From positions 372,001 to 436,000 of the forward strand of contig NZ_VNFK01000001.1 of the NCBI RefSeq assembly GCF_007786235.1: a DNA stretch of 64,000 bases, given 5' to 3'. This stretch comes from Paenarthrobacter nitroguajacolicus. Its GTDB lineage: Bacteria; Actinomycetota; Actinomycetes; Actinomycetales; Micrococcaceae. Below the pieces are notes generated by a model that had not been told where the DNA came from, did no database searches, and saw only the letters and a program-made list of their open reading frames with translations. Every line of letters begins with the position of its first letter. Positions within the stretch are counted from its first letter, which is position 1. The position numbers and the translations under genes are program-made. Shown one piece after another: positions 61,517 through 64,000 of this stretch.

Positions 61517-62236
61517 ATGGATGTCATGAAAAAGAACGGCCCCGAAGCCAAGCTCCTTGTCGTCGATGACGAACCCAACATCCGCGAGCTGCTCTCCACG
61601 TCCCTGCGCTTCGCAGGGTTCGAGGTCGTGGCCGCGTCCAATGGTCGCGAAGCCCTCGCCGCGGCCGATCTCCATGCCCCGGACCTCGCTGTCCTGGACG
61701 TGATGCTGCCGGACATGGATGGCTTCACGGTCACCCGCCGACTCCGTGCGGCCGGCAAGCATTTCCCCGTCCTGTTCCTCACCGCGAAGGACGACACCGA
61801 GGACAAAGTCACCGGCCTCACCGTGGGTGGCGACGACTACGTCACCAAGCCGTTCAGTCTCGACGAGGTCGTGGCCCGCATCCGCGCCGTGTTGCGCCGC
61901 ACCCAGCCGCTGGAAGACGACGACGCCGTGATCCGTGTTGACGATCTTGAACTCGACGACGACGCCCACGAGGTCCGCCGCGGCGGCACCGTGATCGAGC
62001 TGTCCCCCACCGAGTTCAAGCTCCTGCGCTACCTCATGCTGAACCCCAACCGCGTCTTGTCCAAGGCCCAAATCCTGGACCACGTGTGGGAGTACGACTT
62101 CAACGGTGATGCCTCGATCGTTGAGTCCTACATTTCCTACCTGCGCCGCAAAGTGGATATCGACCCCGATGCCGCAGCCCTCATCCAGACCAAGCGCGGC
62201 GTGGGCTACGTGCTGCGGACGGCAGAGAAGCGCTGA
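61517..62236 (+). CDS. OmpR-family response regulator
   Basis: A 239-residue regulator. Receiver residues: D16-D17 acidic pair region 'LLVVDDEPN', phospho-acceptor D61 in 'LAVLDVMLPDMDG', conserved T in 'LFLTAKDD' and K in 'VTKPF'. The C-terminal winged helix (about 140-237) ends 'QTKRGVGYVLRTAEKR'. The kinase gene starts 2 nt downstream. The type resembles actinobacterial TrcR/PrrA-like proteins, but targets are unknown. I chose ATG 61517; the open frame 33 codons further upstream runs through the lysE stop. The ribosome-binding site is inside a hairpin. Confidence 0.93.
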   Translation: MDVMKKNGPEAKLLVVDDEPNIRELLSTSLRFAGFEVVAASNGREALAAADLHAPDLAVLDVMLPDMDGFTVTRRLRAAGKHFPVLFLTAKDDTEDKVTGLTVGGDDYVTKPFSLDEVVARIRAVLRRTQPLEDDDAVIRVDDLELDDDAHEVRRGGTVIELSPTEFKLLRYLMLNPNRVLSKAQILDHVWEYDFNGDASIVESYISYLRRKVDIDPDAAALIQTKRGVGYVLRTAEKR

Positions 62237-62238
62237 CC

Positions 62239-63729
62239 TTGCTGCAACGCTGGAAATCGGCGTCCCTGCGGTCGCAACTCGTCGCCATCATCATGGGCCT
62301 TCTCCTACTGGCCCTGGCCGCGACGGGCTCCGGCACGTTAACGCTCGTCAAGAGCTACCTGCAGGGCCAAGTGGACGATAAACTCAAGGCCGCCGTCGCC
62401 TTGGCGCAGGAACAGCAGGGTTTCGACGACCTCACCAGGCCCAACTCCGCCCCTTCCGGCTCTGGCCCCAACGATGCTGCCCCTTCCGACTCTGCAGTGC
62501 CCACGGATTACTCGCTGACACTGTACGTTCCCGGGCTGGAACCCTACACGTTCGGCGGAAGCCAAACCGATCGTCCAGCGATCACGAACATCACCGCAGC
62601 AGAGGCCAAGCAGCGCGGCAACACTCCCTTCCAGGTCAGGGGCACCGCAGGCACCAACTGGCGCGTCGTTGCCGTGGGCGTCGTTGCCAATGGACAAAAC
62701 GGCGTGGTCATCATTGGTCTGCCGCTGACACCGGTGGACAAAGTCATGGAGCATGCCGTCTTGGTGGTGGTCGGCGTGGGCTTATTGACCCTCGTATTGG
62801 CCTTCTTCATCGCCACCTGGACGGTGGCCCGGTCCTTCCGCCCCTTGGCGAAGGTGGAAAAGACGGCTGCTGCCATCGCCGCGGGAGACCTGTCGCGACG
62901 CGTGGAAATCGACAACCCGCATACCGAAGTGGGGCGTCTTGGTGGTTCGCTGAACGCCATGCTTGCACACATTGAAGCTTCCTTCGCAGCACGCGCTGCT
63001 TCAGAAGGGCGCATGCGGCGCTTCGCGGCCGACGCTTCCCACGAACTCCGTACGCCCTTGGTCACCATTCGCGGATTCTCGGAGCTCTACCGCCACGGCG
63101 CCCTCACCACTGAGGAAGACATCGCGATGGCCATGGGCAGGATCGAAAGCGAAGCCAAACGCATGGGCTCCATGGTGGAGGACTTGTTGCTGCTGGCCCG
63201 CTTGGACGAGCAACGGCCGCTCCAACTCAAACCCGTTGACCTCCACCTTCTGGCGCACGACGCCATGGTGGACACCAAAGCCTCTTCGGGTGACCGCACC
63301 ATTACGCTCACAGGACTCGACGGCGGCTCCCCCGCCGCTGCGCCCGTCCAGGGAGATGAAGCCAAGCTTCGGCAGGTCATCGGGAACCTGGTGGGCAACG
63401 CCTTGCGGTACACGCCCGAGGGAAGTCCGATCGAACTCGCCGTGGGTGTCCGGACGACGCCTGCCGGCTCGGTCTCGGTCATCGAGATCCGCGATCACGG
63501 GCCCGGCATCCCTGACGCTGAAACCAACAAGATCTTCGAACGCTTCTATCGGGCCGACACCTCGCGCACCCGCGAAACAGGCGGCAGCGGCCTCGGACTC
63601 GCGATTGTTGCCGCAATTGTTGGCTCCCACGGTGGTTCAGTCCGGGTCACAGAGACCGACGGCGGCGGGGCCACCTTGGTGGTCAGCCTGCCGTTCCACG
63701 AAGAAGCTGCCGAGTTGCTCTCCACCTAG
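62239..63729 (+). CDS. Sensor histidine kinase
   Basis: A 496-residue membrane kinase. Helix 1 at about 13-35, an outer sensor domain to about 170 with a Ser/Pro/Asn linker near 70-88, helix 2 at about 172-195, HAMP to about 250, then HisKA with H268 in 'ASHELRTPL' and a Bergerat ATPase with 'NLVGNALRYTPEGSPI', 'DHGPGIPDAE' and 'GGSGLGLAIV'. TTG start two bases after the response regulator stop. Ligand unknown. The stop codon begins a 17-bp tandem repeat. Confidence 0.93.
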   Translation: MLQRWKSASLRSQLVAIIMGLLLLALAATGSGTLTLVKSYLQGQVDDKLKAAVALAQEQQGFDDLTRPNSAPSGSGPNDAAPSDSAVPTDYSLTLYVPGLEPYTFGGSQTDRPAITNITAAEAKQRGNTPFQVRGTAGTNWRVVAVGVVANGQNGVVIIGLPLTPVDKVMEHAVLVVVGVGLLTLVLAFFIATWTVARSFRPLAKVEKTAAAIAAGDLSRRVEIDNPHTEVGRLGGSLNAMLAHIEASFAARAASEGRMRRFAADASHELRTPLVTIRGFSELYRHGALTTEEDIAMAMGRIESEAKRMGSMVEDLLLLARLDEQRPLQLKPVDLHLLAHDAMVDTKASSGDRTITLTGLDGGSPAAAPVQGDEAKLRQVIGNLVGNALRYTPEGSPIELAVGVRTTPAGSVSVIEIRDHGPGIPDAETNKIFERFYRADTSRTRETGGSGLGLAIVAAIVGSHGGSVRVTETDGGGATLVVSLPFHEEAAELLST

Positions 63730-63782
63730 CGCTTTCATTCACATAGCGCTTTCGTCCACATAGCGCTGTTGTCCACATAGCG
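63727..63782. repeat. 17-bp tandem repeat starting at the kinase stop codon
   Basis: Three 17-bp units (63727-63743, 63744-63760, 63761-63777) and a partial fourth, each starting TAGCGCT, the first TAG being the kinase stop. Units 1 to 3 differ by one to three bases. No hairpin of note. Confidence 0.9.
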
Positions 63783-63884
63783 TCGATGTTCTGTTTCGTG
63801 GTTTCACGCGGCTTCCTAGGCTCGTTGTTGTGGCCCACGCTTCCCGCCGCAACCTGCGGAACATCTCATCGAAAGGCATTACCC

Positions 63885-64000
63885 ATGAGCGTCATCTCCG
63901 TCGACACCGAGTTGCTCCAGCTCAAGTCTGCGAACGTCAAAGGAACTGTTGATCGCATCAGTTCGGATGTGCAGACCATGAGACGCGGCCTCGAGGAACT
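63885..64000 (+). CDS. WXG100-family protein, C-terminus beyond the window
   Basis: The visible 38 codons give a helical start (MSVISVDTELLQLKS) with the spacing of WXG100/EsxA-type small proteins, which are secreted by type VII systems. ATG 63885 has AAAGG about eight bases upstream. The WXG turn itself is outside the window, so the assignment rests on composition and length to be confirmed. Confidence 0.6.
   Translation, partial: MSVISVDTELLQLKSANVKGTVDRISSDVQTMRRGLEE

Overview
The window is a 64 kb chromosomal stretch of a high-GC actinobacterium. IdeR with canonical metal ligands, WXG100 proteins, a predicted class E (LAXTG) sortase substrate, DUF3027, an XPB-type helicase pair, GTG/TTG starts and frequent ATGA overlaps point to Micrococcaceae, most likely Arthrobacter/Paenarthrobacter. 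The genus is inferred from gene content, not from a marker search. I saw no phage, insertion sequence, integrase or CRISPR array.

Layout. (1) 1-12.2 kb: myo-inositol catabolism. A GntR regulator (start cut off by the window edge) and iolB read rightward. They converge on a long leftward operon iolC - Cgl0159-like aldolase-fold gene - iolD - mmsA/iolA - iolE-like - iolG - iolH - MFS transporter. A tautomerase gene sits upstream of iolC and shares a TTTGT-N12-ACAA(A) motif with it. (2) 12.2-17.3 kb: a 221-bp-offset direct repeat carrying copies of the sucD terminator, then sucCD, a lipoprotein and a LAXTG-type surface protein with Ig-like modules. (3) 17.4-25.3 kb: PcrA/UvrD helicase, HisN-like phosphatase, a membrane protein, a WXG100-hydrolase fusion with two partner genes, a DUF998 protein and tRNA-Arg(CCT). 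(4) 25.3-31.4 kb: DUF6314 and Nudix genes, an ABC exporter, and an ABC-F ATPase behind a leader with an overlapping 37-codon uORF and an intrinsic terminator. An HTH/membrane-protein pair follows. (5) 31.5-39 kb: a cystine-type amino-acid ABC importer, two membrane-anchored helical proteins and a GH38 alpha-mannosidase. (6) 39-45 kb: a molybdenum enzyme module (fdhD, FdhF/YdeP-type oxidoreductase, moeA, mobA-DUF6457 fusion) and an HNH protein.

(7) 45.4-48.6 kb: three cell-wall peptidases (two NlpC/P60, one M23) with two ydaO-type c-di-AMP riboswitches. A GTCAC repeat array that could bind MtrA lies upstream of one of them. (8) 48.7-56.7 kb: ideR, serC, DUF3027, a cold-shock protein and the helicase-associated/XPB pair. 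(9) 56.8-64 kb: a DUF6220 and membrane-tethered multicopper oxidase pair, a LysR/LysE exporter pair with a shared palindrome, a two-component system whose first ribosome-binding site lies in a hairpin, and the start of a WXG100 gene.

A recurring oddity is short tandem duplications at the 3' ends of genes, several of which duplicate the stop codon (hisN-like, ideR, the histidine kinase) or a terminator arm (serC/DUF3027). The most interesting candidates are the ABC-F attenuator leader, the WXG100-hydrolase module, the tautomerase that seems tied to inositol control, and the 3'-end duplications.
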